The notes: generated by a model not told the origin, from the sequence alone. A stretch of DNA of 5,337 nucleotides from Chloroflexi bacterium TMED70 (GCA_002171675.1 NHDX01000005.1:1-5337); one strand, 5' to 3'; positions 1 through 5,337 are shown, numbered from the stretch's first letter. A program made the numbers and translations.

Positions 1-659
1 TTTACCTCAAGCAAAGTATACTTAGTAAAATTTTTTAATGTGGTATACATTGTTTTTGAATATTTTCCTTTTTGAGAAACTTTTCTTTTTAGAGGGTTAT
101 TAGGATCTCTTATTATTGGTGCTTCTATAATTGCCTTTGAACTCTTAGGTTTACCCAAAATTAAAGCTGTATAATTTCTTGAGATTTTTCTATTTTTTAT
201 CATATTTTTTAATACATCATATGACTTTTGACTTCTAGAAAAAATCATCAATCCTGAAGTACCTTTATCTAATCTATGAACTACTCCTGGTCTTTCAAGG
301 TCTCCAATAGTTTTTATTTCGGGATAATCTCTAATTAATGCTCCATTAATAGTTCCTGAATGATTGTTATTAATACCATGAGTTATAGTGTTTTTTTGCT
401 TATTTAAGACAATAATATCTTCATCAATATATTCATAATCTAGGATCAAATCATTATTTTGTTCTAAATTATCTTTAGTATCAATAATTATTGTGTTGTC
501 TATGTCAATCATTTGAGATTTCTTTAATGCAGGGCTTCCATCAACTAAGCAGTTTTTTTGTTCAATAATTTTATTTATTTGCTCTCTAGATAGATCTGAA
601 TTATCAGAAATATATTTATCTAATCTAACTTTTCTGTTTGCAACAAGCTTAATTTTCAT
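1..659 (-). CDS. rluD: RluA/RluD-family 23S rRNA pseudouridine synthase, 3' end outside window
   Basis: The protein isomerises uridine to pseudouridine in RNA, most likely in 23S rRNA. 219 complete codons are visible from an ATG at 659-657 and the frame stays open to the window edge; the family usually runs about 300 residues, so roughly a quarter is missing. Residues about 11-55 (VRLDKYISDN, then LSREQINKII and CLVDG) form an N-terminal S4 RNA-binding domain, as in RluC/RluD but not RluA. The catalytic motif HRLDKGTSGLM follows at about 128-138, with D131 as the expected catalytic aspartate. The normally well-kept NKPAG segment reads NKQKN at about 86-90, which is unusual. The start overlaps the end of lspA by 11 nt, and lspA-rluD pairing is common in several phyla. 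There is only a weak purine-rich ribosome site (A7 run). The family is firm; the exact uridine target (RluC or RluD type) cannot be told. Confidence 0.9.
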   Translation of the reverse strand, partial: MKIKLVANRKVRLDKYISDNSDLSREQINKIIEQKNCLVDGSPALKKSQMIDIDNTIIIDTKDNLEQNNDLILDYEYIDEDIIVLNKQKNTITHGINNNHSGTINGALIRDYPEIKTIGDLERPGVVHRLDKGTSGLMIFSRSQKSYDVLKNMIKNRKISRNYTALILGKPKSSKAIIEAPIIRDPNNPLKRKVSQKGKYSKTMYTTLKNFTKYTLLEV

Positions 660-1152
660 CTTTTTTTCTGCTTAGAATTAATGTATCAATGATATAAATA
701 GTTATTGCTATTGAAATTGAGGAATCAGCGATATTAAATATTGGCCAAGAGCCAACATCTATAAAATCATTAACATAACCAAATCTAATTCTGTCCAAAA
801 TATTACCTAAAGCTCCAGCTACAACTAGTGATATGAAAAGTCTCATAAAAAACTTTGGTTTTTCTATGAAAATAAAATAAATAGTAAAAAATACAGCAAC
901 AAAAATTGATAGATACAGAAGAATATCACCATATGATCTAAATAGGCTAAAGGCAGTTCCTGTATTTCTAGCGTATGTAATTCTTATAAATGCACTTTCA
1001 GGAATTGATTCACCAAGATACATATTTGAATAAACAAGATATTTGGTAATCTGATCAAATATAAAAACTGAAGGAAATGTAATCCAAAATAATTTATCTT
1101 TAAATAGCCATGAATTAATAAATTTATTTCTTATTGAGTTATAATTTTGCAT
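649..1152 (-). CDS. lspA: Lipoprotein signal peptidase (signal peptidase II)
   Basis: This inner-membrane aspartyl protease removes the signal peptide from diacylglyceryl-modified prolipoproteins. The 167 residues match the family length. Four hydrophobic segments are visible at about 22-40, 75-96, 102-120 and 143-160. Conserved parts appear in order: FDQITK with D33 in the first membrane segment, NTGTAFSLF (63-71), GALGNILDR (113-121), VNDFID (127-132) and FNIADSS (139-145). The conserved active-site aspartates D120, D129 and D143 are all present, so the enzyme should be active. The loop between VNDF and FNIAD is short (DVGSWPI), a form I associate with Chloroflexota, from memory. The ATG at 1152 has no Shine-Dalgarno sequence, but a perfect TATAAT lies 6 nt upstream, suggesting a leaderless message. 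The 3' end overlaps the downstream rluD start by 11 nt, implying cotranscription. Confidence 0.97.
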   Translation of the reverse strand: MQNYNSIRNKFINSWLFKDKLFWITFPSVFIFDQITKYLVYSNMYLGESIPESAFIRITYARNTGTAFSLFRSYGDILLYLSIFVAVFFTIYFIFIEKPKFFMRLFISLVVAGALGNILDRIRFGYVNDFIDVGSWPIFNIADSSISIAITIYIIDTLILSRKKDEN

Positions 1153-1161
1153 ATATATATT
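1134..1161 (+). promoter_or_regulatory. Candidate sigma70-type promoter for threonine aldolase gene
   Basis: TTGAGT (1134-1139) and TATATT (1156-1161) are separated by 16 nt. The -35 element would lie inside the first codons of lspA and the -10 box overlaps the lspA -10 box on the other strand, so the two divergent promoters would share the same bases. An alternative -10, TATAAA, lies at 1161-1166. Base composition makes chance matches likely, so support is moderate. Confidence 0.4.
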
Positions 1162-1164
1162 ATA
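1159..1164 (-). promoter_or_regulatory. -10 box for lspA-rluD, probably leaderless
   Basis: The minus strand reads a perfect TATAAT whose last base is 6 nt before the lspA ATG (1152). Transcription would then start at or within a few bases of the start codon, which fits the lack of any ribosome-binding sequence. No convincing -35 element is seen; it would fall at the start of the divergent aldolase gene. Because the region is very AT-rich, the box could arise by chance. Confidence 0.5.
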
Positions 1165-1175
1165 AATTAAATTTT

Positions 1176-1179
1176 GGAG
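1176..1179 (+). promoter_or_regulatory. Ribosome-binding site fixing the GTG start of ltaE
   Basis: GGAG is followed by a 6-nt spacer before GTG at 1186. An in-frame TAA (1183-1185) sits directly before the GTG, so no earlier start in this frame is possible. The site and the stop together settle the unusual GTG start. Confidence 0.8.
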
Positions 1180-1185
1180 TAATAA

Positions 1186-2214
1186 GTGGAAATAGATCTC
1201 AGGTCAGATACAGTAACTAAGCCTTCTCCCGAAATGCGAAAAGCTATGGCCAATGCTGAAGTAGGCGATGATGTTTACAAGGGAGATCCAACTGTAAATA
1301 AACTAGAAGAAAAAGCAGCAGAATTATTTGGTAAAGAAGATGCAATTTTTGTTTCTTCTGGAACCCAAGGAAACTTAGTTTCAGTATTATCTCAAGCTAA
1401 TAGAGGTGATGAAATTTTATTGGGAGACATATGTCATATTTTTGGATCTGAAGCAGGAGGAGTTTCAGTTTTGGGTGGAGTTGTCATGTATCCACTAAAG
1501 ACAAATCCAGATGGGACTATTGATGAAGATAGAATTACTGAAGCTGTAAAGCCTGATGACTATCATAAACCAAGCACTAAACTTTTTGCATTTGAGAATA
1601 CACATGGAGGGGTAAGTGGAATGCCTATTTCTAAAGAATCCTCAGATAAAATGGCCTTAGCTGCTAAAAAAGCTGGTCTAAGGGTTCACATGGATGGAGC
1701 AAGAATATTTAATGCATCTGTAGCTTTGAATACATCAGTTAAGGACCTAACCGAGCATGTTGACTCAGCAACATTTTGTCTTTCTAAAGGTCTGTCTTGT
1801 CCAGTTGGAAGTATTATAGTTGGTGAGAAAGATCAAATTGCTGAGGCTAGAAGGATAAGAAAGTTATTAGGATCAGCAATGAGACAAGTTGGTGTATTAG
1901 CTGCATGCGGAATAATTGCATTAGATAATATGATTGATAGGCTAGCTGATGATCATGAAAATGCTAAAAAGTTAGCAATAGGTTTATCAGAAATTTCAAA
2001 AATTGAAATTAATCCAGATAATATCCATACTAATCTTGTGAAATTTAAAGTTCCAGAAAATAAAGGATTTGAGGTATCAGATAAACTAAAAGAATTTGGA
2101 ATATTAATAAATGGATCATACACAGAGTTAAGAATGGTTCCTCACTATGGAATTGAGTCAGAACATATTGATACTACTATCTCTTCAATGTCTAAGGTGA
2201 TGAATTCTATTTAG
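1186..2214 (+). CDS. ltaE: Low-specificity L-threonine aldolase (PLP enzyme)
   Basis: This cytoplasmic, fold-type I PLP enzyme cleaves L-threonine or L-allo-threonine to glycine and acetaldehyde. The 342 residues match the usual length. The start is GTG, preceded by GGAG and by an immediate in-frame stop; the N-terminus MEIDLRSDTVTKPSPEMRKAM is the classic family opening. Later landmarks are GDDVYKGDPTVNKLE (27-41), the PLP-stacking histidine H84 in CHIFGSEAGG, ENTH (137-140), HMDGARIFNAS (168-178) with D170 and R172, the PLP-binding lysine K201 in CLSKGLSCPVGS, MRQVGVLAA (232-240), and carboxylate-binding R316 in TELRMVP. The loop after ENTH reads GGVSG instead of the usual Nxx-GG arrangement. 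The gene stands alone on the plus strand, divergent from lspA and overlapping rarA tail to tail by 4 nt. The family is certain; the preference for threonine isomers cannot be read from sequence. Confidence 0.95.
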   Translation: MEIDLRSDTVTKPSPEMRKAMANAEVGDDVYKGDPTVNKLEEKAAELFGKEDAIFVSSGTQGNLVSVLSQANRGDEILLGDICHIFGSEAGGVSVLGGVVMYPLKTNPDGTIDEDRITEAVKPDDYHKPSTKLFAFENTHGGVSGMPISKESSDKMALAAKKAGLRVHMDGARIFNASVALNTSVKDLTEHVDSATFCLSKGLSCPVGSIIVGEKDQIAEARRIRKLLGSAMRQVGVLAACGIIALDNMIDRLADDHENAKKLAIGLSEISKIEINPDNIHTNLVKFKVPENKGFEVSDKLKEFGILINGSYTELRMVPHYGIESEHIDTTISSMSKVMNSI

Positions 2215-2223
2215 CTTGAATTC
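2202..2223. repeat. Paired GAATTC inverted repeat over convergent gene ends; possible weak terminator
   Basis: GAATTC occurs at 2202-2207 and 2218-2223. Since each copy is its own reverse complement, the pair can form a 6-bp stem with a 10-nt loop that contains both stop codons (2211-2214). On the plus strand a T5 run follows at 2229-2233. The stem is short and AT-rich, so a working bidirectional terminator is possible but weakly supported. Confidence 0.25.
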
Positions 2224-3527
2224 CAAAGTTTTTCAAATCTTTCTTTGAGATTCTTTTCAATTCCTTTTTCTTTAGGGTGATAAAAAGTTCTATTATTTAT
2301 CTTTTGTGGGAAATTATCTTTTTTTATGAAAGCACCTTTAGAATTATGATCATATGTATAACCTTCTCCTACACCAGATTTTTTATCAAAATCAGTAACC
2401 GCATTAATCAAGTGGTTAGGGACTTGAGTTATTGGATTTTCAGTAACTTCATCATAAGCTTCATTTATAGCTATGTAAGATGAATTACTTTTTTCAGATA
2501 ATGATAGATATATAGTTGCATTTGCAAGTGGTATCCTGCCTTCAGGCATTCCTATTTTACCTAAAGAATCATACGTTGCATTAGCTATGATCATTGCATT
2601 TGGATTTGCTAATCCAATATCTTCAGATGCACTGATTATTAACCTTCTTGCTATAAATAATGGATCTTCGCCATTTTTTAACATCCTAGCTAAGTAATAA
2701 ATTGCTGCATTAGGATCTGATCCTCTAATAGATTTGATGTAAGCAGAAATATTATTGTAATGATTATCGCTTTTTTTATCGTAAATAGAATTATTTTCAA
2801 GTAATTCATCGACTTTTTCAACTGAGATTCTTTTTTTCTTGTTTTTTTCTTTTGTAGAAAGAATGGATAATTCTAAGGTATCTATTAATTTTCTAGCATC
2901 TCCATTAGAACCTATTATTAATCTTTCAATACTGTCTTTTCGGATTTCTATATTTTCATAATTAAAATATTCTTTTTTATTTTTTAGTATTCTTTCAACT
3001 AAATTATTTAAGCTTTCTTTAGTGTGTTCCTCAAACTTAAAAACTTTAATACGAGATAACAAAGGATTGATAATTGAGAAGCCTGGATTTTCTGTAGTAG
3101 CTCCAATTAGAATTATTATACCTTCTTCAACTAGTGGTAATAATGAATCTTGCTGACTTTTAGAGAACCTGTGAATCTCATCTAAAAATAAGATTGTTTT
3201 ATTATTATTTGAAGTCCTGTTATTAATTATTTCTTCTGAAATTTTCCTAATATCTGATAATCCTGAAGAAACTGCAGATAAAGATTTGAAATTCATTCCT
3301 ACTTGTTCAGAAATCAATTTAGCAAGAGTTGTCTTTCCCGAACCAGGAGGACCCCATAGAATCATTGAAGGAATAGTTTTGTTTTCAATAAGATTTCTTA
3401 GGACTTTTCCTTTACCTAAAATATGATCTTGACCAACAAATTCATCATAATTCTTAGGTCTCATTCTTGAAGATAACGGTGAATCTGAAAGTAATTCTTT
3501 TCTTATATTATGCTCAAATAAAGTCAT
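2211..3527 (-). CDS. rarA: Replication-associated recombination protein A (RarA/MgsA/WRNIP1-type AAA+ ATPase)
   Basis: RarA is a cytoplasmic clamp-loader-like ATPase that acts at stalled replication forks and forms tetramers. The 438 residues match the family. Seen in order: SSRMRPKNYDEFVGQDHI (19-36), Walker A GPPGSGKTT (59-67), Walker B ILFLDEIHRFSK (112-123) with D116 and E117, sensor 1 GATTENP (142-148), the arginine finger in PLLSR (155-159), sensor 2 GDARKLIDTLE (209-219), then the C-terminal tetramerisation region with RGSDPNAAIYYLARML (268-283) and ISASEDIGLANP (298-309). The extreme C-terminus follows the family pattern (KGIEKNLKERFEKLW). The start ATG at 3527 directly follows the selA stop codon in the same frame and has no Shine-Dalgarno sequence, so translation probably depends on ribosomes finishing selA. 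All ATPase residues are present. Confidence 0.96.
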   Translation of the reverse strand: MTLFEHNIRKELLSDSPLSSRMRPKNYDEFVGQDHILGKGKVLRNLIENKTIPSMILWGPPGSGKTTLAKLISEQVGMNFKSLSAVSSGLSDIRKISEEIINNRTSNNNKTILFLDEIHRFSKSQQDSLLPLVEEGIIILIGATTENPGFSIINPLLSRIKVFKFEEHTKESLNNLVERILKNKKEYFNYENIEIRKDSIERLIIGSNGDARKLIDTLELSILSTKEKNKKKRISVEKVDELLENNSIYDKKSDNHYNNISAYIKSIRGSDPNAAIYYLARMLKNGEDPLFIARRLIISASEDIGLANPNAMIIANATYDSLGKIGMPEGRIPLANATIYLSLSEKSNSSYIAINEAYDEVTENPITQVPNHLINAVTDFDKKSGVGEGYTYDHNSKGAFIKKDNFPQKINNRTFYHPKEKGIEKNLKERFEKLWNSS

Positions 3528-4883
3528 TTACTTAAAGTATTTATTTATATTACTAATTAAGTAATTATCATATTCTTCAAAAATAGTCCTTAAATCTAGC
3601 AAAAACTCATCATTTTCAATTCTGCCTATTATTGGATTGCTAAGGTTTAGAAAGTAATTTTCTAACTTTGAAATTTTATGTGTTTTTCCTATACTTATAC
3701 CTACGCTATCAATAAATGTATCAGGGAAAGTGCCCCCTCCAATTGTAGACTTAATATCTTCCCTAATCCTAAATGTGTCTCTAGGGATTTTATCAATAAT
3801 ATCATTTGCTCTTTTCTTCAATGAATCTTGAGTTAAATTAATTAAATTCCAAACAGGAATAGTTTCATGATAATCATTCTTTAGATAATTTATAAGTGAA
3901 TCGTTTAAGATACTCAAATTTAATTTATCTATTCTTGCAGCTCTAGATAAAGGATATGAATTGATTTTTTCTATTAAGTTTTTCTTACCAATCACTATTC
4001 CTGATTGAGGGCCTCCAAGTAATTTATCTGAAGAAAACAATGTAATATCAGCTCCATCGTTCACACTATCACCAACAGTAGGCTCGTAAGGTAAATTAAA
4101 TTTCTCTGTGTTTACTAATGTTCCTGATCCTAAATCATGAATTATTGGAATATTTTTTTGTTTAGAAAGTTCACTTAATTCTTTTATAGAAATTTCATTT
4201 GTGAAACCTTTGATTTTATAGTTTGATTTATGAACCTTTAAAAAACCAACAGTATTTTTTGTTATATTTTCATCATAGTCTCTAACATAAGTTTTATTAG
4301 TGGTTCCTATATCCACTATTTTTAATCCAGATAATTTAATTATTTCTGGTATTCTGAACCCACCACCAATTTCAATAGACTCTGACCTTGAAACTAATAT
4401 TTCTTTTCCCTTACCTAAGCTTGCTAAAGTAACGATTAATGCCAAAGCATTATTATTAAAAACAGTAGCTTTTTCAGCTCCAGTAATTAAATTTAGTAAC
4501 TGTGATATGTTATCTAATCTGGAGTTTCTAGTTTTAGTTGTTATATCAATCTCTAGGTCACTATAGTTACTTATTACATCATAAATATTTTTTGAAATAG
4601 CTTTTGATAAAGGTGCTCTTCCTAAATTTGTATGTAAAATCACACCGGAACCATTGATAATTTTTTTTAAATAAGAATTAGTAAGTGAGTCAATTCTTAA
4701 TAATATATTTGATTCAATCTCTGCTTTGGAAATATTTGCTGAATCATCATTTTTTAGAATTTTTCTTACTAAATCTAACTCTTTGTTAATTATATTTTTT
4801 AGTAACTCTCTTCTTATATTTTTTTTTGAAAATTTCTTGGATATAAGTAGGTCATTTACACTAGGGATTTTTTTTAGATTCAT
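3528..4883 (-). CDS. selA: L-seryl-tRNA(Sec) selenium transferase (selenocysteine synthase)
   Basis: SelA is a PLP enzyme that converts seryl-tRNA(Sec) to selenocysteinyl-tRNA(Sec) using selenophosphate; characterised SelA is a decameric ring. The 451 residues are close to the usual 460. The N-terminal tRNA-binding domain is present (IPSVNDLL at 6-13, to about residue 75). Catalytic-domain landmarks are GSGVILHTNLGRAPLS (78-93), FNNNALAL (142-149), SRSESIEIGGGFRIPE (165-180), DIGTTNKT (191-198), HDLGSG (249-254), SSDKLLGGPQSG (284-295) with K287 as the PLP lysine, GGGTFPD (382-388), and PIIGRIENDEFLLDLRTI (417-434). Nothing essential looks lost. An in-frame TAA at 4898-4896 (minus strand) and the absence of another start fix the ATG at 4883. 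No strong Shine-Dalgarno sequence is seen. selB and selC, often linked, are not in this window; rarA follows in the same frame. Confidence 0.96.
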   Translation of the reverse strand: MNLKKIPSVNDLLISKKFSKKNIRRELLKNIINKELDLVRKILKNDDSANISKAEIESNILLRIDSLTNSYLKKIINGSGVILHTNLGRAPLSKAISKNIYDVISNYSDLEIDITTKTRNSRLDNISQLLNLITGAEKATVFNNNALALIVTLASLGKGKEILVSRSESIEIGGGFRIPEIIKLSGLKIVDIGTTNKTYVRDYDENITKNTVGFLKVHKSNYKIKGFTNEISIKELSELSKQKNIPIIHDLGSGTLVNTEKFNLPYEPTVGDSVNDGADITLFSSDKLLGGPQSGIVIGKKNLIEKINSYPLSRAARIDKLNLSILNDSLINYLKNDYHETIPVWNLINLTQDSLKKRANDIIDKIPRDTFRIREDIKSTIGGGTFPDTFIDSVGISIGKTHKISKLENYFLNLSNPIIGRIENDEFLLDLRTIFEEYDNYLISNINKYFK

Positions 4884-4913
4884 CTTATTTCTAAATTATT
4901 ACTCTTTTTTTCT

Positions 4914-4919
4914 ATCATA
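4914..4919 (-). promoter_or_regulatory. Candidate -10 box for selA-rarA
   Basis: The minus strand reads TATGAT (5 of 6 to consensus) 30 nt before the selA ATG at 4883. No good -35 is visible at normal spacing; the sequence there is a C/T-rich stretch (TTTCTTCT). This is the best candidate in the 113-nt divergent region but is only weakly supported. Confidence 0.3.
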
Positions 4920-4923
4920 GGAA

Positions 4924-4952
4924 TTGAATGAATAGAAGAAAGAGTTTATATT
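4924..4952 (+). promoter_or_regulatory. Candidate sigma70-type promoter for the cbbQ-like gene
   Basis: TTGAAT (4924-4929; 4 of 6 to consensus) and TATATT (4947-4952; 5 of 6) are separated by exactly 17 nt. The predicted start of transcription near 4959 gives a leader of roughly 38 nt ending in a proper Shine-Dalgarno sequence. This is the best-formed promoter in the window. It lies beside the candidate selA -10 box on the opposite strand. Confidence 0.5.
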
Positions 4953-4962
4953 TGTTTTAGCT

Positions 4963-4974
4963 TTTTAATTAAAA
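4963..4974. repeat. Perfect 12-bp palindrome TTTTAATTAAAA
   Basis: The sequence is fully self-complementary and lies just downstream of the predicted transcription start of the cbbQ-like gene, a place where a dimeric repressor could bind. In such AT-rich DNA a palindrome of this kind is not rare, so an operator role is speculative. Confidence 0.2.
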
Positions 4975-4984
4975 CATGATGAAT

Positions 4985-4988
4985 GGAG
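4985..4988 (+). promoter_or_regulatory. Ribosome-binding site for the cbbQ-like gene
   Basis: GGAG is followed by 8 nt before the ATG at 4997. It decides between three in-frame ATGs: those at 4976 and 4979 have no Shine-Dalgarno sequence, and the frame is closed by TAA at 4970-4972. Confidence 0.75.
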
Positions 4989-4996
4989 AAAAAATC

Positions 4997-5337
4997 ATGG
5001 CTACTCAGAGTTATAAAGAAGTAAACGCAGAAGATTATATAGTTGATAAAGAGCCATTCTTTATGCCAACTTCTGATGAAGTTGAAGTCTTTCAAGCTGC
5101 CTATAACGAGAGAGTACCAATACTCTTAAAAGGTCCTACTGGAACAGGTAAAACAAGATTTGTAGAATACATGTCTTGGAAGATAAATGAAAATAAAAAT
5201 AAATCTAAAGATATTCCATTGATCACAGTAGCTTGTCATGAAGATTTAACTGCTAGTGACTTGGTTGGAAGATATTTATTAGATGCTAGTGGAACTAGGT
5301 GGATTGATGGACCTCTAACAAGGGCTGTTAAGTCTGG
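4997..5337 (+). CDS. CbbQ/NirQ/NorQ-type MoxR AAA+ ATPase, 3' end outside window
   Basis: 113 complete codons are visible and the frame is open at the window edge; the family is about 260-300 residues, so well over half is missing. The visible part has an N-terminal stretch ending FFMPTSDEVEVFQAAY (21-36), VPILLKGPTGTGKTRFVEYM (40-59) with Walker A G46-T53, then PLITVACHEDLTASDLVGRY (74-93) and DGPLTRAVKS (104-113). The phrases VACHEDLTASDLVGR and DGPLTRAV are typical of CbbQ/NirQ/NorQ/GvpN proteins. Known members act with a VWA-domain protein (CbbO or NorD) to remodel and activate Rubisco or nitric oxide reductase. Walker B and the arginine finger would lie to the right. The start at 4997 is chosen for its GGAG; ATGs at 4976 and 4979 would add 6-7 residues. 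The client enzyme is unknown, so I give no gene symbol. Confidence 0.88.
   Translation, partial: MATQSYKEVNAEDYIVDKEPFFMPTSDEVEVFQAAYNERVPILLKGPTGTGKTRFVEYMSWKINENKNKSKDIPLITVACHEDLTASDLVGRYLLDASGTRWIDGPLTRAVKS

Noticed and set aside
649..669. Polymerase or ribosome slippage on the A7 run making an LspA-RluD fusion
   Set aside because: Frames differ so a shift could join them, but both genes have full signatures and rluD has its own ATG; A-runs this long are common in such AT-rich DNA.
2277..2483. Plus-strand open frame of 68 codons
   Set aside because: It lies wholly inside rarA on the opposite strand, has no ribosome site, and its hydrophobic, Ile/Phe-rich composition is what antisense of AT-rich coding DNA gives.
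3528..3530. Selenocysteine recoding at the selA-rarA junction
   Set aside because: The stop is TAA, not TGA, so selenocysteine insertion cannot join the two proteins; coupled re-initiation is the simpler reading.
4300..4566. Plus-strand open frame of 88 codons
   Set aside because: It is antisense to the conserved catalytic core of selA; no start signal and no recognisable family.
4726..4920. Plus-strand open frame of 64 codons spanning the selA start
   Set aside because: Mostly antisense to the selA N-terminus, Phe/Ser-rich, no Shine-Dalgarno sequence; a shadow frame.
4884..4996. A tRNA(Sec) (selC) or small RNA beside selA
   Set aside because: The stretch has no paired stems of tRNA form, no T-loop GTTC-type sequence and very low G+C; the only self-complementary element is the 12-bp AT palindrome.
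1..5337. CRISPR array, insertion sequence, phage or defence genes
   Set aside because: No spaced direct repeats, transposase, integrase or terminal inverted repeats were seen; coding is near-continuous with housekeeping or metabolic families.

Overview
The window is a gene-dense, AT-rich (about 30% G+C by eye) bacterial segment. It holds six protein-coding genes, two of them cut by the window edges. Only two stretches lie outside genes: 33 nt at 1153-1185 and 113 nt at 4884-4996. I see no rRNA, tRNA, insertion sequence or CRISPR array. All six products belong to recognisable families, so this reads mostly as ordinary chromosome. The least explained part is the partial AAA+ gene at the right edge.

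Layout, left to right. The minus strand first carries the start of an RluA/RluD-type 23S rRNA pseudouridine synthase (1-659, C-terminus outside the window). Its start codon overlaps the end of lspA, the lipoprotein signal peptidase gene (649-1152, minus). A short divergent promoter region follows, then a plus-strand low-specificity L-threonine aldolase (1186-2214). That gene converges with and overlaps by 4 nt a minus-strand pair: rarA/mgsA (AAA+ replication-fork ATPase, 2211-3527) and, upstream of it, selA (selenocysteine synthase, 3528-4883). The two genes are in the same reading frame and separated only by the selA stop codon. A divergent promoter region then leads to the 5' part of a plus-strand CbbQ/NirQ/NorQ-type MoxR AAA+ ATPase (4997 to the window edge).

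Organism. The LspA signature (NTGTAFSLF, then VNDFIDVG and WPIFNIADSS), the threonine aldolase N-terminus and the lspA-rluD pairing fit an AT-rich free-living Chloroflexota lineage such as the marine SAR202-like Dehalococcoidia. This is inferred from remembered family patterns, not from a search, and should be taken as tentative. Arginine is encoded mostly by AGA/AGG and stop codons are TAA or TAG, as expected at this base composition.

How the genes fit together. rluD and lspA are housekeeping genes (ribosome modification, lipoprotein maturation) and probably share a transcript. selA shows that the cell very likely makes selenocysteine, although selB, selC and selD are not in view. rarA appears to be read from the selA transcript. 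The CbbQ-type ATPase is probably the first gene of a rightward operon; its family normally works with a VWA-domain partner (CbbO/NorD) to activate a metalloenzyme or Rubisco, and that partner should lie just beyond the right edge. Start regions are mixed: the two plus-strand genes have clear Shine-Dalgarno sequences, while the minus-strand genes have weak or none, and lspA looks leaderless.
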